The notes: generated from the sequence alone by a model not told the origin. Counted from the first letter of the stretch, positions 11,358 to 22,159 are shown. The stretch: DNA of 64,000 nt from Acanthosepion lycidas (GCA_963932145.1 OZ010573.1:25179760-25243759), one strand, 5' to 3'. Program-made: numbers and translations.

Positions 11358-11739
11358 TCTAAATTCAAAACCGTGGAGAAGATAACCGGTAACTTTTCCA
11401 CTGTAAATATATCTACATGTAAATACACATAAGTGTGTGGATAAGTTTGAATTGTTTGCTTGTTGACGCAAAATAGAACACAAGTGTCAATGTGTAGGGA
11501 TGTCCGAAGTTGTTTTAGTCGAAAGCGCTCGGCGCACAAAGTTTTTACCAAAAGCTATTCCCAATGTATGCAGACTTGTATACCCGTGTGTATGAACAAT
11601 CAGTTCTTAAAAATGATTGTCTATGGGGTTTAATAAAATATTAATAACAATCTTAATTTTATTTTCTCCTTCCATCAGAATGGCAGGTGCTAACTTCAGA
11701 GAGCAATTCATTGCGTCTTTTTGGTTTGACGTTTTCTGC

Positions 11740-12330
11740 TAATATGGACTGGAATGATTATATTGAATAAACGTCTAAGTCTGCTTTTAGGACAGTCGGT
11801 TCACTGTTGTGCAAGACCATTTCCTCAGCAGAATATTTCTGGTATATTTATAAGTCTATCACTCGTTCGTGCATATGACATATTTGGTTTGCTGCTTCTG
11901 TTTTATATCTAGAGATCCTTGACAAAATCCAAAGAAAAATCTGCAACGTTATCGGTCCTGACCTGGCATTTCGGTTTCAATCACTTTCCCACCGCCATAA
12001 TGTAGCTTCCCTTTGTTTATCGCATGAAATTTTGTAATTGTTCCGACGAGCTTTCCTTGTTGGTATCGCGACTTCATGAATCTAAGCGCCGTACTAGATT
12101 GACAGATAGGTCTCATTAATTACACAGATAAAATGGCTATTTGTAACTGTAAGTTCTATGCTAATAGTTTCTTCTCCCGCACTTTTCGTTTGTGGGACTC
12201 ACTTCCTGCTTTTCTTTTCAACTACGATCTGCAAAAATTTAAATTCAAATTGTCATCTTCTGTTTCCTTGCATCCTAGTGTCTTTTATTGCCTTGCTGGA
12301 AGCGAAATGATTAAAAAAATATTAATGGAA
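11740..12330 (+). mobile_element. CR1/Jockey-like LINE, reverse transcriptase C-terminal fragment
   Basis: Conceptual translation in shifting frames gives VGSLLCKTISSAEYF, LEILDKIQRKICNVIGPDL, FQSLSHRHNVASLCL and then MAICNCKFYANSFFSRTFRL followed by WDSLPAFLFNYDLQKFKFKL. This order (hydrophobic LLDxIQRR, SLSHRRxVASL, then FFxRTxxLWxSLP) is the usual end of non-LTR reverse transcriptases of this group. At least two frame changes and stops make it inactive. The last 83 codons (12133-12384) are an open frame only because they are the best-preserved segment. Family placement is from memory of the motif; CR1 versus Jockey is not resolved. Confidence 0.75.
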
Positions 12331-12439
12331 ATTTTTCAAATGCGTGATAACTTTTCATGTCCTGTTTCTTCAGGACGTAGGTAACTATGGTGCTCTACAG
12401 ATGTTTTCTTAATCAACGAATTTCCATCATGACATTGGA

Positions 12440-12668
12440 TAATCTCCACGGTTTTGAATTCTTTTTCTAGCCTGGGTGCCACCAAAAAACTAGAAAGGTC
12501 TATCTATGCTATTTAACACACAACTGAAGGAAAGAAAAGATCTATGCCCCCACTTTTCCAAGGGCATTAGTATGAAAGTGAATGCAACGAGGTAATGCTG
12601 GTATTTGAACTCGACTCGCTGATTCAACACTACGCGTCGATAACCGTTAAGCTACTCGCACATTTCCC
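12440..12668 (-). repeat. Family C tRNA-SINE
   Basis: On the minus strand it reads a tRNA-like head (TTAACGGTTATCG, GAGTTCAAATACCAGC), then TGCATTCACTTTCATACTAA, then a 3' segment ending GAATTCAAAACCGTGG. It is homologous to 15640-15976 and 57965-58306. Confidence 0.7.
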
Positions 12669-12961
12669 CCTGTTTAATGATGTCAAGTCCTTAATAATTT
12701 TTAACGTGTGATTCTTTAAATGCATTTCCCCGATATGGAATCTTTTTATTTCATGGAGTCGGTCATTTCATTTTCCAGTTTCTTAAACAGATTGGCATAG
12801 TACTGCCCTCTGCTATCGTCAGTGCAAGAAACATATCACTATTACAATAATAACATTACAAAAGAAATCTACAAATACAATTTTATATACATATATGTGT
12901 GTGTATATGTATGTGTGTATGTGTGTATATATGTATGTGCGTGTGTATGTATATTTTTATA

Positions 12962-13360
12962 TGTATAGCTGGCCATTGGTATTCGTGGATACCTGTCTAT
13001 TAGTGCGTCTAGCCAATCCAATTATAGACGCTTGCTCAGGCGCATTTGTGTTTATTCAACACCTATAGCATCCACCTGTGGTTTATACTGCAACTATGTT
13101 TCGCAGACTTTATTTACAGTTTCTGTTATCTAGCATGATCAACAATATGAACAAGGCCAGCACACTCAAGCCCTCGGCCACGATGACTTGTGACTTTGTG
13201 GTATCACAGCTAACGACGGCCCCACCCCCAGGGTTCCATCTACCTAATTTCACTCATAAGGCTTGGGTCAACCCTTGATATGATTTTCAGGCACTTTCCA
13301 AAGGTACCGTACGCTGGGATCGCCCCCTCCAATCGGATAACATCAAGAAGTTTCCTTACT
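12962..13360 (-). repeat. Family F repeat, longest copy
   Basis: The complement contains GTCACAAGTCATCGTGGCCG and CGTCTATAATTGGATTGGC, in the order of 40675-41025. The plus strand of this copy holds a 66-codon frame (13078-13278, with TCDFVV, FHLPNFTHKAWVNP) that is partly shared with minus-strand frames of the copies at 21.3 and 40.7 kb. Confidence 0.65.
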
Positions 13361-13439
13361 GACAAATCGACCATGGTGTCATTCGACCTGGGTCTTCTGC
13401 TCAGAAAGGGAACATTCTAACCACTTCCCACGTGTTCGA

Positions 13440-13465
13440 ATATATATATATATATATATATATAG
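13440..13465. repeat. (TA)n microsatellite
   Basis: About 13 TA units. Confidence 0.95.
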
Positions 13466-13689
13466 GTGGACTTTCCCATCGTTTTCCACGTAAATTCGTA
13501 CTGCGGTTCTATGATGTCATACATGACCACGTAGAAAAATTTTATCAGCAGAACTGTGTGTTTAGATTCAATGTAATATGTTCCGAAACTAAAGCCACTA
13601 TACGAAGCTTACAACGGCTTGTGATCAAAGAATAGATATTCGTTGTTTGTTATATTTAACAATATGTTTGAATAATATATAGCAATATT

Positions 13690-13830
13690 ATATTTTGTCC
13701 TGATCTGGCGGTTCGGCTTCAGTCTCTTTCCCACCGCATGTAAGGTTGCCTCTGTGTCTTTTCTATAAATACATTCATGGTAATTGTTTGGACTGGCTCT
13801 TCGCTATGGGGCTAGTTTTTAGAATTGTTG
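13690..13830 (+). mobile_element. CR1/Jockey-like LINE fragment
   Basis: TGATCTGGCGGTTCGGCTTC translates as DLAVRLQSLSHR, matching DLAFRFQSLSHR in the 11740-12330 copy. It then decays. Confidence 0.6.
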
Positions 13831-14173
13831 TTTTATTCCCCCCCCCACAGACAACGAATTGTAAATACGGGGACTATTTAGTATTTTCATATAGACAAAG
13901 AGGTATTATGGTGGTTGTAGTAAGAAAGGTACGTATGAATGTGCTGTTTTGGTGTAAGGAATATTGTTTAGTACGATTGGGTCAGTGCCTGCGGCTAGCT
14001 AAGTTATAGTTAAGACTGAAGAAGACCGTCCTTTCCCCAATCCCCTTTTCGGCCTTGTGCCACATTTCTGTAAATAACAGAATAAATATCGCTCTTCGCT
14101 ATGGTACCTAGACCCTTTTTTTTCATTTAAAGGTAGTATTAGACTGGCGTCGAGATCTCATCAATTTAGTTAA

Positions 14174-14262
14174 GCGAGAGAAGGAACAGTTAACATAGAA
14201 TTTACGGTTACATCTTGGCCAGATGTAACCGTAAATTCTATGTTAACAATTCCTTCTCTCGC
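14174..14262. repeat. 89-bp palindrome inside LINE sequence
   Basis: Left arm GCGAGAGAAGGAACAGTTAA; the right arm ends TTCCTTCTCTCGC. Arms of about 42 bp are nearly perfect around the centre TGGCC. The right arm is the start of a LINE C-terminal fragment (KFYVNNSFSRLWNS), so the palindrome is an inverted duplication of that LINE segment. Confidence 0.85.
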
Positions 14263-14345
14263 TTGTGGAATTCCCGGCTCCATACTTTCCAGCCAACTTT
14301 AATCTCCAAACATTTAAATGCAATGCCAATTTCTATCTCCTGTCC
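14215..14345 (+). mobile_element. CR1/Jockey-like LINE, C-terminal end
   Basis: Translates as KFYVNNSFSRLWNSRLHTFQ, comparable with CKFYANSFFSRTFRLWDSLP at 12.2 kb. Probably the continuation of the fragment at 13690-13830 with other sequence between. Confidence 0.55.
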
Positions 14346-14720
14346 TCCTGATTACTCTTCTCTCTTCCCCGTTCATCATTAAGGTTTCTGTTCTTAATTT
14401 TACTACACCCTGTAATCCCTTTGCTTTACTGCTTTGCATGAGATGATACCGATTCAAAAAGTTATATATATCATTCCGACAATGTTATTCCTGCAGAGTT
14501 AAATTTTATTTAATAAGACTTTCGAGGATCTAGGCTGGGATACATTAGTTTCACGGTAAATAAACGGCCCTGTCTAGTCGAACACGTGTAATCACTAAAA
14601 TTACTTCGATTGGCGGCAAACTTAATTATTTTTCTTCAGGCAATGTGATACGTATTCCAAGCTAAGATTTTTGGAGCTAACTTTCAAATAAGTTATGACT
14701 CCAACTGTAAAGACTTTGCG

Positions 14721-14755
<35 letters not shown>
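14721..14755. repeat. (TA)n microsatellite
   Basis: About 17 TA units. Confidence 0.95.
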
Positions 14756-14757
<2 letters not shown>

Positions 14758-15119
14758 AGGGAGAAAATTAACTGAGATTGTTCGATATCTAATATTAATA
14801 TAAAAAAGGATAAGCTATCTACTGCATATCTGTAGTCAGGAAAATAGTTTCACATAGCATAATCTCATAATACATATAATATCGATAGGAAAATGGATAA
14901 GGCGCCTATAGTATCTATATTACCTATATTTGTAGTTAGCAGAATAATATCGCATAGCATAATCTCATATCGTGAGGTTCATTATAAGTGATCCCTTACT
15001 GTATCTGACTGAGTCAATGCCTTCAGGAATATCACAAATCTCAATAAGATATAGAATTTATTAATGAATTTTAAGTGCGTATAAATATTCAGTTTTAAAA
15101 AATTATTTCACCCCAATGA

Positions 15120-15490
15120 AGGCGATAAGGCCACTAAGACACGGGGAGGTGACTGAGAGTGAAAGAATTAGAATACATTAATGAGGAGAAAGTAGAATCA
15201 AGGACAGGATTCATGAAGACAAAAAATGGCGATTGACGTTGCATTTAAAATTTTGAACACCGTAGGTGGCAGTGAAGGAAATAAGCGCAAAATTTTCACG
15301 TGCGAGAAAAGAAACAAAATAAAACATATGGTTATATCTAGCCATTTTAACAGTAAAACAATAAGACTTAGTTACTATTCTTTTAGTACGTTAAAAACCA
15401 TGCAGTCGGAATACCAAAGAGGAAAGATTGAAAACAATTGCTATGAAAATACAAGGAGGTCACATCACGGTGTTGGGAAAGTAACTGATA
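15120..15490 (+). repeat. Family J repeat, longest copy
   Basis: Contains AAAATGGCGATTGACGTTGC and a 117-codon frame from 15226 whose first ~95 residues (starting MAIDVAFKILNTV) lie in J sequence. The C-terminal end runs into a CT/TA microsatellite, so the frame as a whole is not a gene. Residues are K/N/S-rich with no recognisable domain. Confidence 0.55.
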
Positions 15491-15546
15491 ACATTACAGA
15501 CCCTCACTTTTTGTTGTTGATCTTATCGAGATCTCTCTCTCTCCCA

Positions 15547-15548
<2 letters not shown>

Positions 15549-15579
<31 letters not shown>
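15549..15579. repeat. (TA)n microsatellite
   Basis: About 15 TA units, lying about 60 bp from the tail of a family C SINE. Confidence 0.95.
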
Positions 15580-15582
<3 letters not shown>

Positions 15583-15639
15583 CGACTCGCCCATCGAATT
15601 CGACGTATGAGGGTCAAGCAGATCAGTTCCTAGGAAACT

Positions 15640-15976
15640 GACAGCCCGACACCAGCACATGAGATTTCATTATAATGGTGAAGGTTTTGTGCAGTACCAT
15701 CCACACATTTGAAGGGTCGAATTCAGACACTGCGTGCACTACATGCCACAGGGTCCCCAAACGACCCTCCGCAGGTTTTGAATTCAGAGTTGTCCTCCTC
15801 CTAAACTAGTTGCCATCAAAGGGCTATAGAACCCAGTCTGTCCTGCTATTTACACACAGCTGGAGGGAGAAGAAGGGTATTAGCACGTAAGTGAATGTAA
15901 TGGATTCGACTGGAATTCGAACTCGGCTTTCCGATTCCTCAATCCAAGCCGCTATTCATTACTCCTGTGTGTGTGT
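15640..15976 (-). repeat. Family C tRNA-SINE, near full length
   Basis: The minus strand starts with a tRNA-like head (AGCGGCTTGGATTGAGGAAT, GAGTTCGAATTCCAG, a good B box), then ATTACATTCACTTACGTGCT, then GAATTCAAAACC, then a distal block with GTGTGGATGGTACTGCAC. It is the closest relative of 57965-58306, with which it is co-linear over the whole length. Confidence 0.8.
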
Positions 15977-15984
15977 GTCTCTTT

Positions 15985-16940
<956 letters not shown>

Positions 16941-16947
16941 CGAACTG

Positions 16948-17196
16948 CTATTCAAAAGCTTGTGGGAATTTGACAATTAGAAACGAATTACTTAACCTAA
17001 TATCTAGTTTCCCCAAATCATTTTCAAAGTCGTTCCCTTGAGTACGTATGCAGCAATCCAGCAGACGTTCATATGACATTCGATCTCTTTTATATATCCC
17101 TAACTTCTCGACAACTATAGCATAGTCATTATGAACTAGATAATCCTTTCCATGGCTGTATAGTGTGTGATTCGCCAGGTTTACATACTTTTGCAT
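16948..17196 (-). pseudogene. Possible Penelope-like retroelement C-terminal fragment
   Basis: An 82-codon frame includes HTLYSHGKDYLVHND, IYKRDRMSYERLLDC and ENDLGKLDIRLSNSF. The spacing HT..GH-like, then YKR..SE.L, then N(D/N)xGKLD resembles the region that follows the GIY-YIG core in Penelope-like elements. I cannot see the catalytic GIY or YIG residues, and no reverse transcriptase flanks it. Chance similarity is a real alternative. Confidence 0.3.
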
Positions 17197-17199
17197 TCA

Positions 17200-17290
17200 G
17201 TTTTCCTTCTCCGATGTTGGTTGCCATCCACGGAGAGCCCAGTCTGTCCTGCTATTTAATCCATAACTGTGGGGAGTGGCGGCAAAGAGA
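17200..17290 (-). repeat. Family C SINE fragment
   Basis: CCCAGTCTGTCCTGCTATTT is the block found in copies at 15.8, 58.1 and 63.1 kb. The rest is decayed. Confidence 0.55.
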
Positions 17291-17299
17291 TCAATACCC

Positions 17300-18180
17300 T
17301 GCAGTATTTGTGTGAATATGAAGCTCTTTCTTAGCCGTCAACCAATTCCCTACCTGAGCATCCATTGTCTTTGGCTGGCTGTCTATAATGTAGAGAATAT
17401 GTCGGTAGCGAAATGTGTAATCGGCAAGTTGTCAGTTCTTGTGCTTTCAGTTGCATTCACATTGGAGAATTGTCTCTGGGGAGCGTACGAATCCAATTCT
17501 TCTTTCACTTTTGCTATGGGTTAAATAGTAGGATAGTCTGACTGCCAGCCAAGGCTAGAGTCAAGAATGCGAACAACTTTGAATTAAAAAAAAAAAAAAA
17601 AAAATTAAAACCTTGTTGAATTCAACAAGGAAATCACTTTCTTTCTCTGAGAAGTCGTGGTAATTCAAAGAGGCGTCCATGGCTCTCTCCAAATTCCTTG
17701 TATCTTGAAGAGACGTGAAATTGTTGCCTCAAAGAAACCAACTGTTTCCATACAATGAAACTAGGAGTTTTTGCTTTTTTCCTCGACTGTTTGTGATTTC
17801 TTTACGAATATTTTGATGGTTTCTCCACATTTGCAACCCAGTGTAACATCGCCTAATTTTTGCTCTTTACCAGATGTTTTCATCATCTAATACCTGCATG
17901 CATTCTAATATAAAAACGCGTATTGTTTTTGTCTCGAGTTTCAAGTCGAATAAGTTCGTTATCGTAGCTTGTATATGTAATTTAATATTTTTCGAATTAA
18001 TAATAATAATAATTGCTTGTTATTCGGGATTTACAAACGCCTATGTATATACGTGTCTATATGAAATAGTATCTGCCACCAAACGATTCTTGGTGTGTTA
18101 ATCACGTAGGCCACTCCTGATAGTTTCTTTCTCATATTCGCATTAGTCAATACCAAGAAATAATAAAAGGATATACATTT
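17300..18180. other. No feature recognised
   Basis: Contains a poly(A) run at 17585-17603 and otherwise no recognisable element. Confidence 0.4.
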
Positions 18181-18200
18181 TGTCATTTCCAACGACTCTT

Positions 18201-18296
18201 ATCTTGGTTTATATAGATGCTATCATAGACACAACGTTTCGGACAAGCACGCTCTGCTATCATCAGGTGTCTATAGTAACATCTATTAACCAAGAT
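18201..18296 (-). ncRNA. Inverted repeat with hammerhead-ribozyme-like core
   Basis: Arms 18201-18232 and 18267-18296 (ATCTTGGTT..AGACAC and complement) pair over about 30 bp with a few mismatches. The minus-strand loop reads CTGATGA, a short AGCA/TGCT stem, then CCGAAACGTTGTGTC. The order CUGAUGA, stem, GAAA, short stem with GUC is that of a hammerhead ribozyme. Against it, the 10.1-11.1 closing pair is not the usual G-C, and the GTGTC could instead pair with GACAC of the arm. I regard this as a degenerate or look-alike core. Confidence 0.35.
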
Positions 18297-18405
18297 CGGA
18301 ATGGTTTGAAATACTAAAATGTATTGACAATTACTAGTCATAGAATGAAATACTAACTTAACAAGAGATAACAAACTTCCTATTTTGTATTTTCCAATAA
18401 GATGG

Positions 18406-18793
18406 CCGTCCTGGGTTAGACGATAAACTACCTCCAACAGCAAGGCCTCTGATCGGGAGGCTTTGAGGAGCGTGGAGCCACATCTTAATCGGTGGTGTTT
18501 CCAGGTTCACCCTGACCCGAAGTGGTAGCACCTGTTAAAGTCTCGACTATGGGCAAATAGTTAACCCCGAACTGGGGTCAAATCTCTATAAAAGTAGGTT
18601 TTAATACCAGAAATACATTTTTGAAGAAAACAATATTACCAGAAATACGTTTTTGGAAAAAATATTACCTGGAATACATTTAAAAAAAAAAATGTTACCA
18701 GAAATACATTTTTGAAAAAAATAATACCAGCAATAAAAATCTTGTCGGCATTAAATAACCCGTTGATGTTGATATGCCGTAAAACAAATCAAA
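18406..18793 (+). repeat. Family A SINE with 12-bp target-site duplication
   Basis: Flanked by CCAATAAGATGG at 18394-18405 and 18794-18805. Starts CCGTCCTGGGTTAGACGATA, has the body AAGGCCTCTGATCGGGAGG, about five internal units of the TACCAGAAATACATTTTTGA type, and the tail GGCATTAAATAACCCG..GTTGATATGCCGTAAAAC. The flanking duplication fixes the element ends and shows retroposition. Confidence 0.92.
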
Positions 18794-18961
18794 CCAATAA
18801 GATGGATCAATACGTTTGTATCCTGGCATATCTGAATTTTGATCTAAAATTTTCACTATATTCCGTATTAGATTAATGTAGAAAATGTTATGGCTATATC
18901 GATGAAAAACCGTATGTTGTATTCGGCTGGTCTGTGTAAATGTTTATACTTATATATAAGT

Positions 18962-19099
18962 GGGGCACCTCGGCGTGGTATAATGGTTAGCAAACCTGTC
19001 TTGCTAGATCAGTTACTATTGAAAAGTGAGTTCGATCCTCATTGGGTGCCCCATACTTTTGGCCTTGTGTCACATCTAAGCTACGCTTGGAAAATCGCT
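18962..19099 (+). repeat. Family B tRNA-SINE with 14-bp target-site duplication
   Basis: Flanked by ACTTATATATAAGT (18948-18961 and 19100-19113), itself a palindrome. The head folds as a tRNA: GGGGCAC pairs with GTGCCCC, and GTGAG TTCGATC CTCAT forms the T arm; the A-box-like TGGTATAATGG is present. The tail is TTTTGGCCTTGTGTCACATC, matching the 3' end of repeat H. Not a tRNA gene, because the anticodon region is aberrant and a tail follows. Confidence 0.9.
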
Positions 19100-19114
19100 A
19101 CTTATATATAAGTG

Positions 19115-19900
19115 AGTCACTGTTTAAATGTTTTGATACTTTTATTGTTTTTAACAAAAGAATATCTAAATTCTTTGTCGACAAATATAATTAGTCTAAA
19201 AGTCATAGAAAATTCTGTTTCGCCTTAAAAATACAAGAATTGTCACGAGGCTAACAGAAATATGGCTTCAAATACAAAGATTTAAAAATTTGAATCGTTG
19301 TTTTCTACTATTCAGACATAATTCACATTGAGTTTGGCTTTATACCAAACACAAGGACGATATGAAACGCTCTATAAGCTGGCTGTAATGGTCGCTTGGA
19401 TAATGTTATTGGATTTAAAATTTCAGTTTCCATATCCTATCAAATTCGTGTTCTTTGCGCCAAATATCCTCTACTGCATTAGGCATTTTCCGGGATTAAA
19501 TAAAACGTCTTTATTACAAGAATGAACTAACAATGCATTACTGTATGATCAGTTTAAAATGCTTTTACTTGGGGAACCTAAATTAGGGCCAAATTCTAAA
19601 TGGTACCCTCCTGAAATGGTTGAAAGTGTGGGCACATTGGAATACTTAGATGTCTTAAATGAATATATTAACTAGTAAGTCCATTTTGACAGTGTGACAG
19701 TGGAATCTTGAAATTTTCTGAAACAAAGTTGAATCGGCGAGCATCTGATGAAAGTCGGTAGGCACAACATCTGAAACCTCGTGACGGGGGTGGGGGAATA
19801 ACAGTCCGCGTGTAAATATCAATAGATATCAAATTTCTAAAATATAAACACTTATAAATGCGTGTATGCACATAAAAAAGCAGGAAGAAAAGAATAACCA
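19115..19900. other. No feature recognised
   Basis: AT-rich, with no gene or known family. Confidence 0.4.
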
Positions 19901-19904
19901 TAAA

Positions 19905-20130
19905 TTGTAAGAAGACAAAGTATGGTCGTTAGCAAATGGGCTGCCAAAGCCGAATTACATATTGGAGACGTTTGAATCCGGCAAGTACAGAAATTTAACC
20001 ATTTTGGATTTGTTATCACAGAAGAAAGAAAATGTGGCACAGAAATCCGAAAGTGTATTGGAAGAGCAGAAGATGCCTTTCATAAGATAAGCAAAGAATT
20101 AAGAGTTAGGAAACTGGTGAAAGTCTCTAA
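19905..20130 (+). mobile_element. RTE-like LINE reverse transcriptase fragment, 5' part
   Basis: Translates as LGFVITEERKCGTEIRKCIG and RAEDAFHKISKELRVRKL, matching FKYLxSVLTExGKCxTxIRxRI..AKxxFxKLxxVLR at 29.4 kb (minus). The segment is followed by microsatellite and other sequence, and the LINE resumes at 20395. Confidence 0.75.
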
Positions 20131-20143
20131 TATCGATCTTCCC

Positions 20144-20238
<95 letters not shown>
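20144..20238. repeat. (TA)n(CA)n(TA)n compound microsatellite
   Basis: TA 20144-20170, CA about 20171-20192, TA about 20195-20238. It interrupts the LINE fragment. Confidence 0.95.
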
Positions 20239-20240
<2 letters not shown>

Positions 20241-20264
20241 TGAACATTGAAGTCAACATTTAGA

Positions 20265-20303
20265 GGCGACAGGCTGTTTCATGCTAGATGCAATCATCAG
20301 GTC
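20265..20303 (-). ncRNA. Hammerhead-like core, degenerate
   Basis: The minus strand reads CTGATGA, then TTGCATCTAGCAT, then GAAACAGCCTGTC. The last part gives a textbook three-pair stem III (ACA/TGT, loop GCC) and a GUC cleavage triplet. Stem II has a U-U closing mismatch and three good pairs. Stem I pairs only partly. Confidence 0.35.
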
Positions 20304-20394
20304 ACTTTTCTATTTACACACGCTCTCTCTGATATTGAGCATTTCATCCCATAAATATAGCACACCTTAAGAGTATATTTCTTTATAATGTGTG

Positions 20395-20600
20395 TGAATG
20401 TTGGGTAATTTCTTCAGATAAAGAAGAGACTTCATGTAACAGATGTAGTTCTACAGACGCATTCTGAGAATAACATGAACGGAACATATAAGCAACTAGC
20501 TGGTTTTAAGGAGAAAAATAACAAAGTTTCTCTCACAATTAGAAAATGTGGAAAATTCTGGGACCTATAAGAAAAGATAGTAAACTGATGAAATACATGA
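20395..20600 (+). mobile_element. RTE-like LINE fragment, continuation
   Basis: Contains GTGAATGTTGGGTAATTTCT (reads as ECW-type VISSQ) and KKRLHVTDVVLQTHSEN, the degenerate equivalent of SSQMKKLDATEMWFYRRM at 49.8 kb. Several frame breaks. Confidence 0.6.
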
Positions 20601-20730
20601 TCGTTCACATGATCCTAAATGGATGCGGGGTATATATGAGCGAAAAAAGAGTGACTTACACAATTTAATTCAAACAGCTATTAGCTTCGTCAGTGTCGCT
20701 GTTTGGAAAACATATCTGAAGATTCCGCAA

Positions 20731-21090
20731 GCTTACGGCCATATCACATTGAAACATTGGTTCTCGTACCGAAGTAAAGCAACGTTTAGATTGCTTAGTA
20801 CCTAGATGGGTTACCGCTTGGGGATATCAGGTGCTGTATGCTTGGATGTGTGCGTGGTGTAATGGATAGCCGATTGGAATTTCAAATTCCAGTCGGGTTC
20901 GTTATATTTATTAACATGTAAACAGGCTTTTGAAATGTATGAATCTACTGTCTCTCCTCGCAGCTGTGGGTTAATTAGAACTTGTATCAATAAAAATCAT
21001 TACCTCAAAACATTCTTACAATTTTAAAATATATTTTGGCTTTAAATAAGCTGCAAAAGTTTAAGCCGTAAAAAAAACAAATCGATCAAT
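20731..21090 (+). repeat. 5S rRNA-tRNA chimeric SINE (family S), full length
   Basis: Head about 20731-20843: GCTTACGGCCATATCACATT, then AAAGCAACGTTTAGATTGCT, AGTACCTAGATGGGTTACCG and ATATCAGGTGCTGTATGCT. These are in the order and spacing of animal 5S rRNA, including the internal A box/IE region. A tRNA-like segment follows (TGGTGTAATGGATAGCC, then CAAATTCCAGTCG), then a body and the tail GGCTTTAAATAAGCTGC..AAGCCGTAAAA. Compared with 5S rRNA the head has small deletions, so it is not a functional 5S gene. Confidence 0.88.
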
Positions 21091-21267
21091 AGAGAATTCG
21101 TGGATGTGGATTATGGCTTTTCCGAAGGTTTTCCGTAGGTGAATATTAACAAATCAAACACTTTTCTGTCGATTCTATCATTCCTTTTTATAACCGATAT
21201 CATTTCTCGTTCGATCTAAGACGGTATTTGTTGTAGTCACTTTCATACCTAGTTACAAAGTCCCATG

Positions 21268-21633
21268 TCATATTCCTCCTCCAGAGATCTCGGTACCGCC
21301 TCTTTTGAACTGTAAATGCGTATCCGCGTAGTTAGAGCTTCGCCTTCCAATCTTACCATAGTTGATTAGTGTAGGAGGTGACCTTAATATAATTCTAGGG
21401 GAACTGTTCCAGTGTGTGGTACACCTGGGAAGTCTCAGAAAACCATACCACTGGTTGACCCAAGACTTGTGAGAGAAATTGGGCAGACGAAAACTCTCCG
21501 GGTGCTGTCGATAACTGTGACAGTCATTTACCAATTCTGTGTGGACTTGTGACTTATTTACACATTTTGTGGGGACTTGAAGTCCACTGCGTAGCCTTGA
21601 TAGGCCAAATATCAAATCATGATCGCTGTTCAA
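21268..21633. repeat. Family F related region with 121-codon minus frame
   Basis: The plus strand at 21405-21500 shares AAAACCATACCACTGGTTGA and TTGTGAGAGAAATTGGGCAG with F copies at 40.7 and 13.2 kb. The minus strand is open for 121 codons, with SFRLPNFSHKSWVNQWYGF equivalent to FHLPNFTHKAWVNP of the 13-kb copy. No domain recognised. Confidence 0.5.
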
Positions 21634-21750
21634 AAGGACTCGATAAAGTACATATTTCTCAACAATTTTATCATTTATAAGCTTTTATAGGCCTAAAAAA
21701 ATTACAATGACTGAAATTAAAAAAAACTACTACGTAAACATTTAAATGGT

Positions 21751-22002
21751 CTATCTATATTTTTGAGATGAGGTATTGTAATTATTTACATTGTTCACAT
21801 TGTTTGGACTGTTGCCCTCATCTTTGTGATATTCATGACGTTTCTGCCGTTGTACACTAGCCTTCTTCAGGATATGTCTATATTTCTGAGGTAAGTTATT
21901 GTAATTATTTACATTATTTATATTGCTAGGACTGTTGTCCTCATCATTATTGTTATATTCACAACGTTTCGGCCGTTGTACGCCCCGGCTTTCTTCAGGT
22001 TA
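21751..22002 (-). repeat. Two tandem family E 3' ends
   Basis: Two minus-strand E tails in tandem (21751-21873 and 21874-22002). Each has the ATATAGAC-type end, ACAATG spacing and the GAAGAAGGC-type core reversed (CCTTCTTCAG, TTTCTTCAGG). The second reads CAACGTTTCGGCCGTTGTAC. Confidence 0.8.
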
Positions 22003-22158
22003 TTAGAACAAGGGCAGATGGCCCAGTGGGTAAAAGTGTTGGTTGACCCAAAGAGTTTTAAAACTAACTTGAAAGACGTACAACAGCCGAAACGTAAATA
22101 TAGCAATAAATATGAGGACAGCAGTCCGAACAATGTAAATAATTTAAATGGTCATCTC
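22003..22158 (+). repeat. Family E copy, plus, internally deleted
   Basis: Head to head with the preceding minus copies. It keeps the tRNA-like part (GCCCAGTGGGTAAAAGTGTT), then jumps to GACGTACAACAGCCGAAACG and the 3' region (GTCCGAACAATGTAAATAAT). Confidence 0.7.
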
Positions 22159-22159
22159 A

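Noticed and set aside
18962-19050. tRNA gene
   Set aside because: Good acceptor and T arms, but a SINE tail and target duplications follow, and related heads are dispersed. It is a tRNA-derived SINE head.
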